Made by a program: the position numbers and the translations under genes
Shown: in pieces, positions 37,164 through 44,703 of the stretch
Position numbering within the stretch: position 1 is the first letter of the stretch
Layout of the letters: each line of letters opens with the position of its first letter
The notes under the pieces: generated by a model
Database searches by the model: none
Seen by the model: only the letters and a program-made list of their open reading frames with translations
Told to the model about the DNA's origin: nothing
NCBI RefSeq assembly: GCF_026013545.1
Contig: NZ_JAPDOG010000028.1
Location: 1-51,413, forward strand
Direction of reading: 5' to 3'
Length of the DNA: 51,413 bases
Source of the DNA: Defluviimonas salinarum
Lineage (GTDB): Bacteria; Pseudomonadota; Alphaproteobacteria; Rhodobacterales; Rhodobacteraceae

Positions 37164-38081
37164 ATGCAGATCTATCTGCCCATCGCCGAGGTATCCGTCA
37201 ACGCGTTCCTGCTTCTGGGGCTGGGCGGCATTGTCGGCATGCTGTCGGGCATGTTCGGGGTCGGCGGCGGCTTCCTGATGACGCCGCTCCTGTTCTTCAT
37301 CGGCATCCCGCCCGCCGTCGCGGTGGCGACCGAGGCGAACCAGATCGTCGCCTCCTCGTTTTCCGGCGTGCTCGCGCATCTCAAGCGCAAGACGGTGGAC
37401 CTGAGGATGGGTACCGTGCTCCTCGTCGGCGGCCTTGTCGGCGCGGCCGTTGGGGTACAGGTCTTCGCGATGCTGCGTAGCCTCGGCCAGGTCGATCTCC
37501 TGGTGAAGCTCTGCTACGTCGTCTTCCTCGGCATCATCGGGCTTCTGATGTTCGTCGAGAGCCTGCGCGCGATCCGCCGTGCCAAGAAGACCGGCACCGC
37601 GCCGGCGCGCAAGAAGCACAACTGGATTCATAACCTGCCGCTGAAGATGAAGTTCCGCACCTCGGGCCTTTATATCTCGGTCATCCCGCCGCTCATCGTC
37701 GGCGTGCTCGTGGGCGTCCTCGCGGCAATCATGGGCGTGGGCGGCGGCTTCATCATGGTGCCGGCGATGATCTACCTCCTCGGCATGCCGACCAAGGTCG
37801 TGGTCGGCACCTCGCTCTTCCAGATCATCTTCGTCACCGGCTTCACGACGCTTCTCCATGCGACGATGAACTACACGGTCGATCTTCCGCTCGCCGTGCT
37901 TCTGCTCGTCGGTGGCGTGGTCGGCGCGCAGTTCGGTGCGATGATCGGCACAAGGCTCAAGGCCGAACAGCTTCGGATCCTGCTCGCGGTGATGGTGCTT
38001 GCGGTCTGCGCCAAGCTGGCGCTCGATCTCCTGCTGACGCCGTCCGAGATCTACTCGCTCGGACCGGTGGGGCACGCATGA
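37164..38081 (+). CDS. TSUP (TauE/SafE) sulfite/organosulfur exporter family protein
   Basis: A membrane protein of 305 residues with about eight helices in two homologous halves, each starting with a glycine motif: GIVGMLSGMFGVGGGFLMTPLL and GVLAAIMGVGGGFIMVPAMI. TSUP members move sulfite, sulfoacetate and related anions. Start ATG at 37164; the upstream TTG at 37128 has no support. It overlaps the next gene by 4 bp (ATGA). Confidence 0.9.
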   Translation: MQIYLPIAEVSVNAFLLLGLGGIVGMLSGMFGVGGGFLMTPLLFFIGIPPAVAVATEANQIVASSFSGVLAHLKRKTVDLRMGTVLLVGGLVGAAVGVQVFAMLRSLGQVDLLVKLCYVVFLGIIGLLMFVESLRAIRRAKKTGTAPARKKHNWIHNLPLKMKFRTSGLYISVIPPLIVGVLVGVLAAIMGVGGGFIMVPAMIYLLGMPTKVVVGTSLFQIIFVTGFTTLLHATMNYTVDLPLAVLLLVGGVVGAQFGAMIGTRLKAEQLRILLAVMVLAVCAKLALDLLLTPSEIYSLGPVGHA

Positions 38082-38851
38082 TCGCCCGGTTCGCCCTCCT
38101 CGCCGCCCTGCTCGCGGCCTTCCTGCGCCCGGCGGCTGCCGCCGAAGAACAGATCGTCGCCGATCTGAGCCAGCGCCAGGTGCCGATCACCGCCGATTTC
38201 GACGGGTCGGAGCTGATCCTCTTCGGCGCGGTCAAGCGCGAGACGCCGATCTCGATCACCGAGCCGCTGTCGGTCATCATCACCGTCGCCGGTCCATCGC
38301 GGCCGATCGTCGTGCGCCGCAAGGAGCGGGTGGCGGGGATCTGGGTGAACACCGACGCGGTGGAGGTCGACCTCGCGCCCTCGTTCTACGCGGTCGCCAC
38401 TTCGCGGCCGTTCAACCAGATCCTGTCTGCGACCGAGGATCTGCGCTACAAGATCTCGATTCCGCAGGCGATCCGATCGGTCGGGGCGCCGATGACGATC
38501 CAGGACGCCCCGTCCTTCACCGAGGCACTGATCCGCATCCGCGCCAACCGGGGCGACTACCAGTTCCGGCCGAACACCATCGCCTTCTTCGACCAGACGC
38601 TGTTCAAGACCTCGGTCACGCTGCCCGCCAACCTGACCGAGGGCACCTACAAGGTGACGCTCTACCTGACCCGCAACAAGCAGGTGGTGACGAGCTACAC
38701 GACCAATCTCGCGGTGCAGAAGGTCGGGATGGAACGCTGGCTCTACAACCTCGCGCACCAGCAGCCGCTGATCTACGGGATACTGTCGATCGTCATCGCC
38801 ATCGCCGCGGGCTGGATCGCGTCGGCGGTGTTCCGGTACTTCAAGGGCTGA
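38078..38851 (+). CDS. TIGR02186 family membrane-anchored periplasmic protein
   Basis: A protein of 257 residues: signal peptide (FALLAALLAAFLRPAAAAE), a beta-rich extracytoplasmic domain (VADLSQRQVPITADFDGSELILFGAV ... VVRRKERVAGIWVNTDAVEV) and a C-terminal membrane helix (LIYGILSIVIAIAAGWIASAVFRYF). This domain pattern and the coupling to a TSUP permease match the TIGR02186 family of alphaproteobacteria, whose function is unknown. It is probably a partner of the TSUP transporter. Confidence 0.85.
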   Translation: MIARFALLAALLAAFLRPAAAAEEQIVADLSQRQVPITADFDGSELILFGAVKRETPISITEPLSVIITVAGPSRPIVVRRKERVAGIWVNTDAVEVDLAPSFYAVATSRPFNQILSATEDLRYKISIPQAIRSVGAPMTIQDAPSFTEALIRIRANRGDYQFRPNTIAFFDQTLFKTSVTLPANLTEGTYKVTLYLTRNKQVVTSYTTNLAVQKVGMERWLYNLAHQQPLIYGILSIVIAIAAGWIASAVFRYFKG

Positions 38852-38870
38852 CGGCGGGCTGTGCGGACCG

Positions 38871-39608
38871 CTATCCGCGGCCGACGAACGGCATGTTCGT
38901 CGCCATCACCGTCACCGAGAGCATGTTCGTGCCAGGGGGCAGCGTCGCCATCGACCAGACCGTCTCGGCCACGTCCGCGACCGCCATCATAGGTTCGGCC
39001 CGGACCGAGCCGTCGGCCTGCGGCACGCCCTCGGCGATCTTTGCCGCGAGCTCGGTCGCGGCGTTGCCGATGTCGATCTGGCCGCAGGCGATACCATAGG
39101 ACCGCCCGTCGAGCGCCAGCGTCTTCGTGAGCCCCGTAACCGCGTGCTTCGTTGTCGTGTAGCAGACCGAGCCCGGCCGCGGCGCATGGGCCGAGATCGA
39201 GCCGTTGTTGATGATCCGTCCGCCCTGCGGCATCTGGGCCCGCATCTGCCGGAACGCTGCGCGAGCGGAGAGGAACATGCCGGTAAGGTTCACCGCGAGC
39301 ATGTCCGACCAGGTTTCGAGCGGAATCTCGTCGATGAGGCCGCCTTGCCGCATGATGCCCGCGTTGTTGAAGAGCACGTCGATCCGCCCGAACCGCGCGG
39401 CGGCGGCATCGAAGGCAGCATCGACGGCCGCGGCATCCCTGACGTCGCAGCCGAGCGCCAGCGCGTTGCCGCGTCCTTTCGCGATCCCGTCGAGCACCGC
39501 CTTGCGGCGGGCGAGCATCGCAACATTCCAGCCGCCGTCGAGAAAGCGTTCCGCGACCGCCCGGCCGATCCCCGCCGAGGCGCCGGTGACGACGAGCGTG
39601 GCGGCCAT
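38871..39608 (-). CDS. Short-chain dehydrogenase/reductase
   Basis: An NAD(P)-dependent SDR of 245 residues. Cofactor motif TGASAGIGRAVAERF is at the N-terminus, NNAG near residue 85 (VLFNNAGIMRQGG), and the catalytic Ser...Tyr-x3-Lys is seen as NGSISAHAP ... CYTTTKHAV. It follows the small Lrp-like gene by one base. Substrate unknown. Confidence 0.9.
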   Translation of the reverse strand: MAATLVVTGASAGIGRAVAERFLDGGWNVAMLARRKAVLDGIAKGRGNALALGCDVRDAAAVDAAFDAAAARFGRIDVLFNNAGIMRQGGLIDEIPLETWSDMLAVNLTGMFLSARAAFRQMRAQMPQGGRIINNGSISAHAPRPGSVCYTTTKHAVTGLTKTLALDGRSYGIACGQIDIGNAATELAAKIAEGVPQADGSVRAEPMMAVADVAETVWSMATLPPGTNMLSVTVMATNMPFVGRG

Positions 39609-39609
39609 G

Positions 39610-39846
39610 TCAGAACGCCCGGAAGGTCATCGTGGTCAGCGTGCGGCTGATGCCGGGAATGTCGAAGAGCTTCTCGGTCAGCCAGTGGCCGACATCCTCG
39701 GTCTCGGGGATGTAGATCTTGGCGATGAGATCGTAGTCGCCCGAGGTGGAATAGAGCTCGGACACAACCTCGCGGTCGTAGATCTCGTTGGCGACCTCGT
39801 AGGTCTTGCCGGGTTGGCAGCGGAACTGGACGAAAACGCAGCGCAT
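39610..39846 (-). CDS. Stand-alone Lrp/AsnC ligand-binding (RAM) domain protein
   Basis: A protein of 78 residues that consists only of the dimeric alpha/beta-barrel effector domain of Lrp/AsnC regulators (MRCVFVQFRCQPGKTYEVANEI ... STSGDYDLIAKIYIPETEDVGHWL). There is no helix-turn-helix, so it is not a DNA-binding regulator by itself. Such small proteins may bind amino acids or modify full-length Lrp proteins. ATG at 39846 with a GAGGTGA ribosome binding site. It is co-directional and nearly contiguous with the SDR. Confidence 0.85.
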   Translation of the reverse strand: MRCVFVQFRCQPGKTYEVANEIYDREVVSELYSTSGDYDLIAKIYIPETEDVGHWLTEKLFDIPGISRTLTTMTFRAF

Positions 39847-39934
39847 GGGCTCACCTCTCTTTGCTGTGACACTAGCGGCGGGGATGCGCGATGGGAAGCG
39901 GACGGCGGCCGGTCGCGCGCCGAAAGCGGCGGAT

Positions 39935-39953
39935 GCCTCCGGCGGGGATATTT
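39935..39953 (+). repeat. Second GGGATATTT intergenic element
   Basis: GCCTCCGGCGGGGATATTT lies between the RecD-like gene and the Lrp-like gene. The tail GGGATATTT, followed after a few bases by GATGAAG, matches the tail of the element at 22955-22988 (minus strand), there followed by AGAAGAAG. The pattern is familiar as a dispersed sequence in Rhodobacteraceae genomes. Confidence 0.5.
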
Positions 39954-39970
39954 TTGGCACGATGAAGGGG

Positions 39971-41500
39971 TCAGCTGTCGCTCTCGGAGACCAGCGAGAG
40001 CGGCGTCGCGGCCTTCGGCAGGTCGGCGGTCGTCAGGGGGTCGGCCGGGCGGGCGAGGCGGTTGCGGACCACCCAGTGGAGCCGCGTCTCGGCACGGGTG
40101 ATGGCGACATAGGCGAGGCGTTTCCAGAGCGGAATGCCGGCCTCCATCCGCCCGGTGCGGGCGGCGACGAAGAGGTCGGGGGCGAAGACCTGGACCTCGG
40201 GCCATTGCGAGCCCTGCGCCTTGTGGATCGTGACCGCCGCGCCGTGCAGGAAGGCCGCGCCCATCGTCGCGGCGGCGGGGATGAAGGGCTCCTCCTCGTC
40301 GGGCAGCTCGATCTTGATGATCGAGGCGGCGGAGACCTGCGGATCCTCGGCGCCGATGACATGGAGCTTCGCGAATCCCGGTTTCTTGCCGGGGCCGAGA
40401 TAGATCACCTGCGCGCCCTTGATCAGCCCGCGCGCCTCGAGGTCGATGCGCTTCTTGCGGTGCTTCAAGGGTAGTTCGATGCCGTCGCAGATCAGCGGCT
40501 CGCCGGGCAGGAGCGCGTCGGGCGGCGCGCCATACGCGGCGCGGAAGGCCTGGATCAGCCGGATCCGGGTCTGGTTGCGCCAGACGAGCACCGGCGAGCG
40601 CGCCATAAGCCCCGAGTCCACCCGCTCCGCCCAGCGCACGCGGTCGTCGCGGCGGGCGGCCTCGGCGACCATACGCTCGAAGCTCTCGAAGGTCAGGTCG
40701 GGGTCGGCGAGCGCATGGGCGAGGTCGAGGATCGGGTTGTCGTCCGCCTGGCGGTGAATCCGGTGCAGCGTCAGCTTCTTCCGCTCCGGCAGCTTGTCGA
40801 AGACCATCTCGCCGGACTGGCCGACCGGGGCGAGCTGGGCGGGATCGCCGAAGAGCACGAGCGTCGGGAAGATCTCCTTCAGATCCTCTAGCTGGCGTTC
40901 GTCGAGCATCGAGGCCTCGTCGACGAAGCCGATGTCGAGCGCATCCTCGCGCCGCTTCCAGCCACGGATGAAGTCGGAGCCGCGCAGGCCCGCGGCAGCG
41001 AGCGCGCCGGGGATCGACTTCACCTGGTCGTGGAACGCCTTGGCGCGGTCGAGCGCGGTGTCGGTCAGCCCCTCGATCACCGGGCGCTCGCCGTTGCCGA
41101 TCAGCCATTCGGCGATCTTCTCATATTCGGGGTCGTAGACCGGGGTGTAGAGGATACGGTGGATCGTCGTCGCCGGCACGCCGCGATTGCGCAGCACGCT
41201 CGCCGCCTTGTTGGTTGGCGCAAGGATCGCGAGCGTGCGCCGCTCCTTGCGGCGCTTGCCCTCGTAATCGCCCGAGATCGTGTCGACCCCGGCCTCGGCC
41301 AGCGCCTTCGTCAGCGCCGCGAGCAGCATGGTCTTGCCCGAGCCGGCCTTGCCGATCACCGCGAGGACCGAGGGCCTTCCCGCCGCCGCCGCGGTGAGCG
41401 TTCCCTCGATGAGGTCGATCCCCGCGCCGCCGAGAAGTTCGGCGACGCGGTCCCAGGCCTCAGCCTGGTCATCGGAAAAGGTGAGCGCGGGCGCCGACAT
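39971..41500 (-). CDS. RecD-like ATP-dependent DNA helicase
   Basis: A superfamily 1B helicase of 509 residues without RecBCD partners nearby. Walker A is AVIGKAGSGKTMLLAAL (about residues 50-66), Walker B VDEASML, then FGDPAQLAPVGQSGEM and the C-terminal UvrD_C_2 motif (FLHGAAVTIHKAQGSQWPEV ... YVAITRAETRLHW). Such stand-alone RecD2-like helicases act in DNA repair, but this one is shorter than RecD2 (about 740) and lacks its long N-terminal region. Start ATG at 41500; lies 42 bp downstream of luxI. Confidence 0.9.
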   Translation of the reverse strand: MSAPALTFSDDQAEAWDRVAELLGGAGIDLIEGTLTAAAAGRPSVLAVIGKAGSGKTMLLAALTKALAEAGVDTISGDYEGKRRKERRTLAILAPTNKAASVLRNRGVPATTIHRILYTPVYDPEYEKIAEWLIGNGERPVIEGLTDTALDRAKAFHDQVKSIPGALAAAGLRGSDFIRGWKRREDALDIGFVDEASMLDERQLEDLKEIFPTLVLFGDPAQLAPVGQSGEMVFDKLPERKKLTLHRIHRQADDNPILDLAHALADPDLTFESFERMVAEAARRDDRVRWAERVDSGLMARSPVLVWRNQTRIRLIQAFRAAYGAPPDALLPGEPLICDGIELPLKHRKKRIDLEARGLIKGAQVIYLGPGKKPGFAKLHVIGAEDPQVSAASIIKIELPDEEEPFIPAAATMGAAFLHGAAVTIHKAQGSQWPEVQVFAPDLFVAARTGRMEAGIPLWKRLAYVAITRAETRLHWVVRNRLARPADPLTTADLPKAATPLSLVSESDS

Positions 41501-41542
41501 CGGCGCGACCCTAGCGTCCCGCCCCCGCCGACGCCAGCAGGT

Positions 41543-42175
41543 TTAGATCGCGGCCGGCAGCGCCCTGCGGCCATCGGTGTCGCGCTCGAACCAGGCCTGC
41601 GCCAGCTCCGGCGCGATGCCGGCCTTGCGCGCCACCCGGCGGCGGACCTCCTCGGAGAACTCCCACAGGCCGAGGCTGATCGCGTCCGACCCCTCGCCCG
41701 TCGAGCCGAGCACCGTCGGCTGCCAGCCGAGCAGGCGGTAGATGCGGACCATGCGCGCGTCGAAGACGCCGACCGCGCGCGAGAGGCCGAGCCCGACGCC
41801 GAGCTGCGCGCCGCCGAGCATCAGCGCGGCCGACACCATCGCCGGCGCCTGTTCTCCCAGACAGAAGCGGGTGCATTCCCAGACCTTCGGATGCGCGAAG
41901 CGCCGCCCGCCCGCGAGGGCCGAGAAATGCTCGTTCACCATGCAGCGGCCGAGCGTCGGCATGAACCGCATCGAGCCGCCGTGGCGGCCGTCCGGCCTTT
42001 GCCAGAGCACGTAGGTCGGGTTGAGCGCGTCGTATTCGTCCCGCTCGAAGCCCTGGGCGTCCACGCGCACGGCCCAGCCGAGCCGTTCCCGGAACTGTTT
42101 CGCGCGGTCTGCAAACATCGTGTCGCGCAGGAGCGGATAGTCGGTAAGTTCTTCGCCAGTCAGGAATCGTAGCAT
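41543..42175 (-). CDS. LuxI-family acyl-homoserine lactone synthase
   Basis: Makes the quorum-sensing signal from acyl-ACP (or acyl-CoA) and SAM. It has 210 residues and the invariant LuxI residues fall at almost canonical numbers: Arg24, Phe28, Trp34, Asp46, Asp49, Arg70, Phe84, Glu100 and Arg103. The start is ATG 42175, with GGAGG at 42181-42185; the near-perfect match of residue numbers supports it. It follows luxR by 68 bp in the same direction. The acyl chain cannot be predicted from the sequence; relatives in the Rhodobacteraceae often make long-chain AHLs. Confidence 0.93.
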   Translation of the reverse strand: MLRFLTGEELTDYPLLRDTMFADRAKQFRERLGWAVRVDAQGFERDEYDALNPTYVLWQRPDGRHGGSMRFMPTLGRCMVNEHFSALAGGRRFAHPKVWECTRFCLGEQAPAMVSAALMLGGAQLGVGLGLSRAVGVFDARMVRIYRLLGWQPTVLGSTGEGSDAISLGLWEFSEEVRRRVARKAGIAPELAQAWFERDTDGRRALPAAI

Positions 42176-42181
42176 TCTGCC

Positions 42182-42197
42182 CTCCATCAAGATGGAG
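42182..42197 (-). promoter_or_regulatory. Hairpin/palindrome covering the luxI ribosome binding site
   Basis: On the minus strand CTCCAT-CTTG-ATGGAG forms a 6-bp stem with a tetraloop (a 16-bp near-palindrome CTCCATCTTGATGGAG). Its 3' arm contains the Shine-Dalgarno of luxI. It may hide the ribosome binding site or serve as a LuxR operator. A second dyad CCGGC-TAG-GCCGG lies upstream at 42224-42236. Confidence 0.5.
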
Positions 42198-42243
42198 AAC
42201 GGCTTAGCGAAGCTTGGTTAATACCGGCCTAGCCGGACGGATC

Positions 42244-42957
42244 TCAGATCAGCACGAAGCCCTCGGCGATCGCCCGCGCGACCGCCTGGGTGGTGTTGGC
42301 CGCGCCGAGCTTGAACCGCGCGCTCTCGACATAGGCGCGCAAGGTATGTTCCGAGATCGCGAGGCTGTCGGCGGCCTGGGCGCGGTTCAGCCCCATCGCG
42401 AGCTTGGTCAGGGCGTCGACCTCGCGCGGGCTGAGGCTGTGCAGGGCGCGGTAGTCGGTCCCGCGTTCGATCTCGAGCGCCTTCAGGTTGATGAAATGCG
42501 CGATGAGGATCAGGTCCGCGACATGTTCGGCGGTGAAGTTTCGCCAGCGGGCATCGCCGGAGCGGTCGGAAACCGTGAACATGGCGAACTGGCCGTTCGG
42601 GCCGCGGATCGGCACCGAGAAGCCCTGGTTGCCAACGCCCGCGTCGATCGCCTCGGAGAGGAAGGCGCGGGCCGGGCGCCCCGACCAGTCGAGAAGCTTC
42701 CAGTCGACGGGGTGAAAGCGGCGGAAACAGCCCTGGACCACCGGGTCGATGCGGGCGTAGTCCTGCTCGATGTAGCGGTCGACCCAATCGGCCGCGTAGG
42801 TCAGGACCGCGTATTGCTGGCCGGTCGAATTGACCGAGTGGTAGACGAAATGCTCGACCTCGTACTGGTCGCGCAGGCCGCTGACGGCGGCGCGCAGCTC
42901 CTCAAGCGTTGTCGCTTGCTGAAGCGCCGCAATACCGCCTGCCAGCCTTGTTTGCAT
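42244..42957 (-). CDS. LuxR-family quorum-sensing transcriptional regulator
   Basis: A regulator of 237 residues. The N-terminal autoinducer-binding domain shows the conserved aromatic/acidic set: WVDRYIEQDY, ARIDPVV and HPVDW (Trp, Tyr, Asp-Pro, Trp), then GPNGQFAMFTVS. The C-terminal HTH is LSPREVDALTKLAMGLNRAQAADSLAISEHTLRAYVESARFKLGAANTTQA, with the conserved Glu and Gly. I start at ATG 42957 (GGAGG 11 nt upstream); a longer frame to 43032 overlaps the small gene more. It starts within the 3' end of the small ORF and precedes luxI. Confidence 0.9.
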   Translation of the reverse strand: MQTRLAGGIAALQQATTLEELRAAVSGLRDQYEVEHFVYHSVNSTGQQYAVLTYAADWVDRYIEQDYARIDPVVQGCFRRFHPVDWKLLDWSGRPARAFLSEAIDAGVGNQGFSVPIRGPNGQFAMFTVSDRSGDARWRNFTAEHVADLILIAHFINLKALEIERGTDYRALHSLSPREVDALTKLAMGLNRAQAADSLAISEHTLRAYVESARFKLGAANTTQAVARAIAEGFVLI

Positions 42958-43117
42958 CCAGAGCCACGCCTCCGGCCATGTTGCCCGCGACCTGAGCGAT
43001 CTCGGCGGCTGCCACAAGCGATGCGTCGTCAAGCTGCTCGGCCAGGGCCGACAACCCGTTGCCCTTGGCGAAGGCCTTGAGATCGGTCAGCACGTCTAGG
43101 ATCCATTCGTATTGCAT
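42902..43117 (-). CDS. Small protein encoded upstream of and overlapping luxR
   Basis: A protein of 71 residues: MQYEWILDVLTDLKAFAKGN then GLSALAEQLDDASLVAAAEI. The first 45 residues are amphipathic and look like a conserved helical domain; small proteins of this type stand upstream of luxR in other Rhodobacteraceae. ATG 43117 follows GAGAGTGAAA. The end of the ORF overlaps the luxR start by about 55 bp in another frame, so the last residues may be poorly conserved. Function unknown; translational coupling with luxR is likely. Confidence 0.6.
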   Translation of the reverse strand: MQYEWILDVLTDLKAFAKGNGLSALAEQLDDASLVAAAEIAQVAGNMAGGVALDANKAGRRYCGASASDNA

Positions 43118-43263
43118 TTTCACTCTCGCGCAAGCGGATTTACTGGCGGACACTCAACCACAGCATGCAGAGTCTTCCTTATCGAATCCTTACGATCAAC
43201 TCCCCGATATTGACGGGGGTGATTCGGGCAACCCGTTGATTTCGCTTGGGACGAATCGGAAAC

Positions 43264-43291
43264 GCCCGCGCCGTGGTGTCACGGCGCGGGC
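43264..43291 (-). terminator. Strong hairpin terminator of ccr
   Basis: On the minus strand GCCCGCGCCGTG-ACAC-CACGGCGCGGGC has perfect 12-bp arms and is followed by GTTTCC. It lies 23 bp after the ccr stop codon and separates ccr from the quorum-sensing genes. The U-tract is short, but the stem is very stable. Confidence 0.75.
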
Positions 43292-43314
43292 GCGGATCAC
43301 GTCTTGCGCCGGGC

Positions 43315-44607
43315 TCAGGCCTTGCGGCCGGCCTCGAGCGCGTCCTCGAAGGTGCGCAGGCCCGTCCGCGGCGCCTGGACCAGCACCGCCATGTTGCCCG
43401 GCTTGTGCTCGTTGCGGCGCATCTTCATATGCGCGGCCGGGATCTCGGCCCAGGGGAAGACCTCGGACATGCAGGGATCGAGCCGGCGCTCGAGCATCAG
43501 CTTGTTCGCGGCAGAGGCTTGCGCCAGATGCGCGAAATGCGAGCCCTGCAGGCGCTTCTGGTGCATCCACATGTAGCGCACGTCGAAGGTGCAGTTGAAG
43601 CCCGTGGTGCCGGCGCAGATCACGACCATGCCGCCCTTCTTGCACACCAGCGACGAGACCGGGAAGGTCGCCTCGCCGGGATGCTCGAACACCATGTCGA
43701 CATTGACGCCCTTGCCGGTGATGTCCCAGATCGCCTTGCCGAACTTGCGCGCCTCTTTCAGCCAGGCATTATATTCCTCGCTGTTGACCTTGGGCAGCTG
43801 GCCCCAGCACTTGAAATCGTTGCGGTTGATAACGCCTTTGGCGCCCAGCCCCATGACGAAGTCGCGCTTGGATTCGTCGCTGATCACCCCGATCGCGTTG
43901 CCGCCCGCGGTGTTGATGAGCTGGATCGCGTAGGAGCCCAGACCGCCAGAAGCCCCCCAGACCAGCACGTTCTGGCCCGGCTGCAGATCGTGCGGCGCAT
44001 GGCCGAACAGCATCCGGTAGGCCGTGGCCAGCGTCAGCGTGTAGCAGGCGGCCTCTTCCCAGGTCAGATGCTTCGGCCGCGGCATCAACTGCTGCGCCTG
44101 CACACGGGCGAACTGGGCAAACGACCCGTCGCCGGTCTCGTAGCCCCAGATCCGCTGGCTGGGCGAATACATCGGGTCGCCGCCATTGCAGTATTCGTCG
44201 TCGCCATCGTCCTGGTTGCAATGCACCACGACCTCGTCGCCGACCTTCCAGCGCTTGACCTTCTCGCCCACGGCCCAGACGATGCCCGAGGCATCCGATC
44301 CGGCGATGTGGTAGTCCTGCTTGTGGACGTCAAAGGGGCTGATCGGCTCACCGCGGCTCGCCCAGACGCCGTTGTAGTTGACGCCGGCGGCCATCACCAG
44401 AACCAGCACCTCGTTGCTGTCCAGCTTCCAGGTATCGACCACCTCGACCTGCATCGCGGTTTCAGGCTCGCCGTGACGCTCGCGGCGGATCGCCCAGGCA
44501 TACATCTGCTTCGGCACATGGCCGAGCGGCGGCATCTCTCCGATCTCGTAGAGGTCTTTTTCGGGCGCGTCGTAGGGCGCGATTTCGGTCTGCGTATCCA
44601 AGGCCAT
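43315..44607 (-). CDS. ccr: Crotonyl-CoA carboxylase/reductase
   Basis: Catalyses reductive carboxylation of crotonyl-CoA to ethylmalonyl-CoA with NADPH and CO2, the signature step of the ethylmalonyl-CoA pathway of acetate assimilation. It has 430 residues, a medium-chain dehydrogenase/reductase fold: GroES-like N-terminal domain (VMAAGVNYNGVWASRGEP), conserved Ccr stretch HKQDYHIAGSDASGIVW, cofactor motif GASGGLGS at 218-225, and VFEHPGEATFPVSSLVCKKGG. Start ATG 44607 with GGAGAGG-type ribosome binding site. It is followed by a strong terminator. Confidence 0.97.
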   Translation of the reverse strand: MALDTQTEIAPYDAPEKDLYEIGEMPPLGHVPKQMYAWAIRRERHGEPETAMQVEVVDTWKLDSNEVLVLVMAAGVNYNGVWASRGEPISPFDVHKQDYHIAGSDASGIVWAVGEKVKRWKVGDEVVVHCNQDDGDDEYCNGGDPMYSPSQRIWGYETGDGSFAQFARVQAQQLMPRPKHLTWEEAACYTLTLATAYRMLFGHAPHDLQPGQNVLVWGASGGLGSYAIQLINTAGGNAIGVISDESKRDFVMGLGAKGVINRNDFKCWGQLPKVNSEEYNAWLKEARKFGKAIWDITGKGVNVDMVFEHPGEATFPVSSLVCKKGGMVVICAGTTGFNCTFDVRYMWMHQKRLQGSHFAHLAQASAANKLMLERRLDPCMSEVFPWAEIPAAHMKMRRNEHKPGNMAVLVQAPRTGLRTFEDALEAGRKA

Positions 44608-44661
44608 CTACCTCTCCTGATGCTCTCGCCGCATTGCAGAATCAACGCGTGCTCACGTCAT

Positions 44662-44690
44662 GGAATATGATTGGCGCAGCAACATTGCAA
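44662..44690 (-). promoter_or_regulatory. Candidate ccr promoter with repeated CATTGCA motif
   Basis: On the minus strand TTGCAA (44685-44690), 17-nt spacer, TATTCC (44662-44667). The plus-strand word CATTGCA occurs here (44683-44689) and again at 44632-44638, 51 bp apart (about five helical turns). Ethylmalonyl-pathway genes in relatives are controlled by RamB-type regulators that bind TTTGCA-like sites; whether this is one is inference. Confidence 0.4.
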
Positions 44691-44703
44691 TAGTCGCGCA
44701 GCC

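Noticed and set aside
39678-41108. Open frame of 476 codons overlapping the RecD-like helicase and Lrp-like genes
   Set aside because: Arg/Pro-rich shadow frame on the same strand; the helicase and Lrp-like frames carry all recognisable motifs.
43202-43218. CCCCG/CGGGG dyad as a lux box upstream of the small ORF
   Set aside because: Short arms made of G/C runs are common in this DNA and do not resemble known lux boxes.
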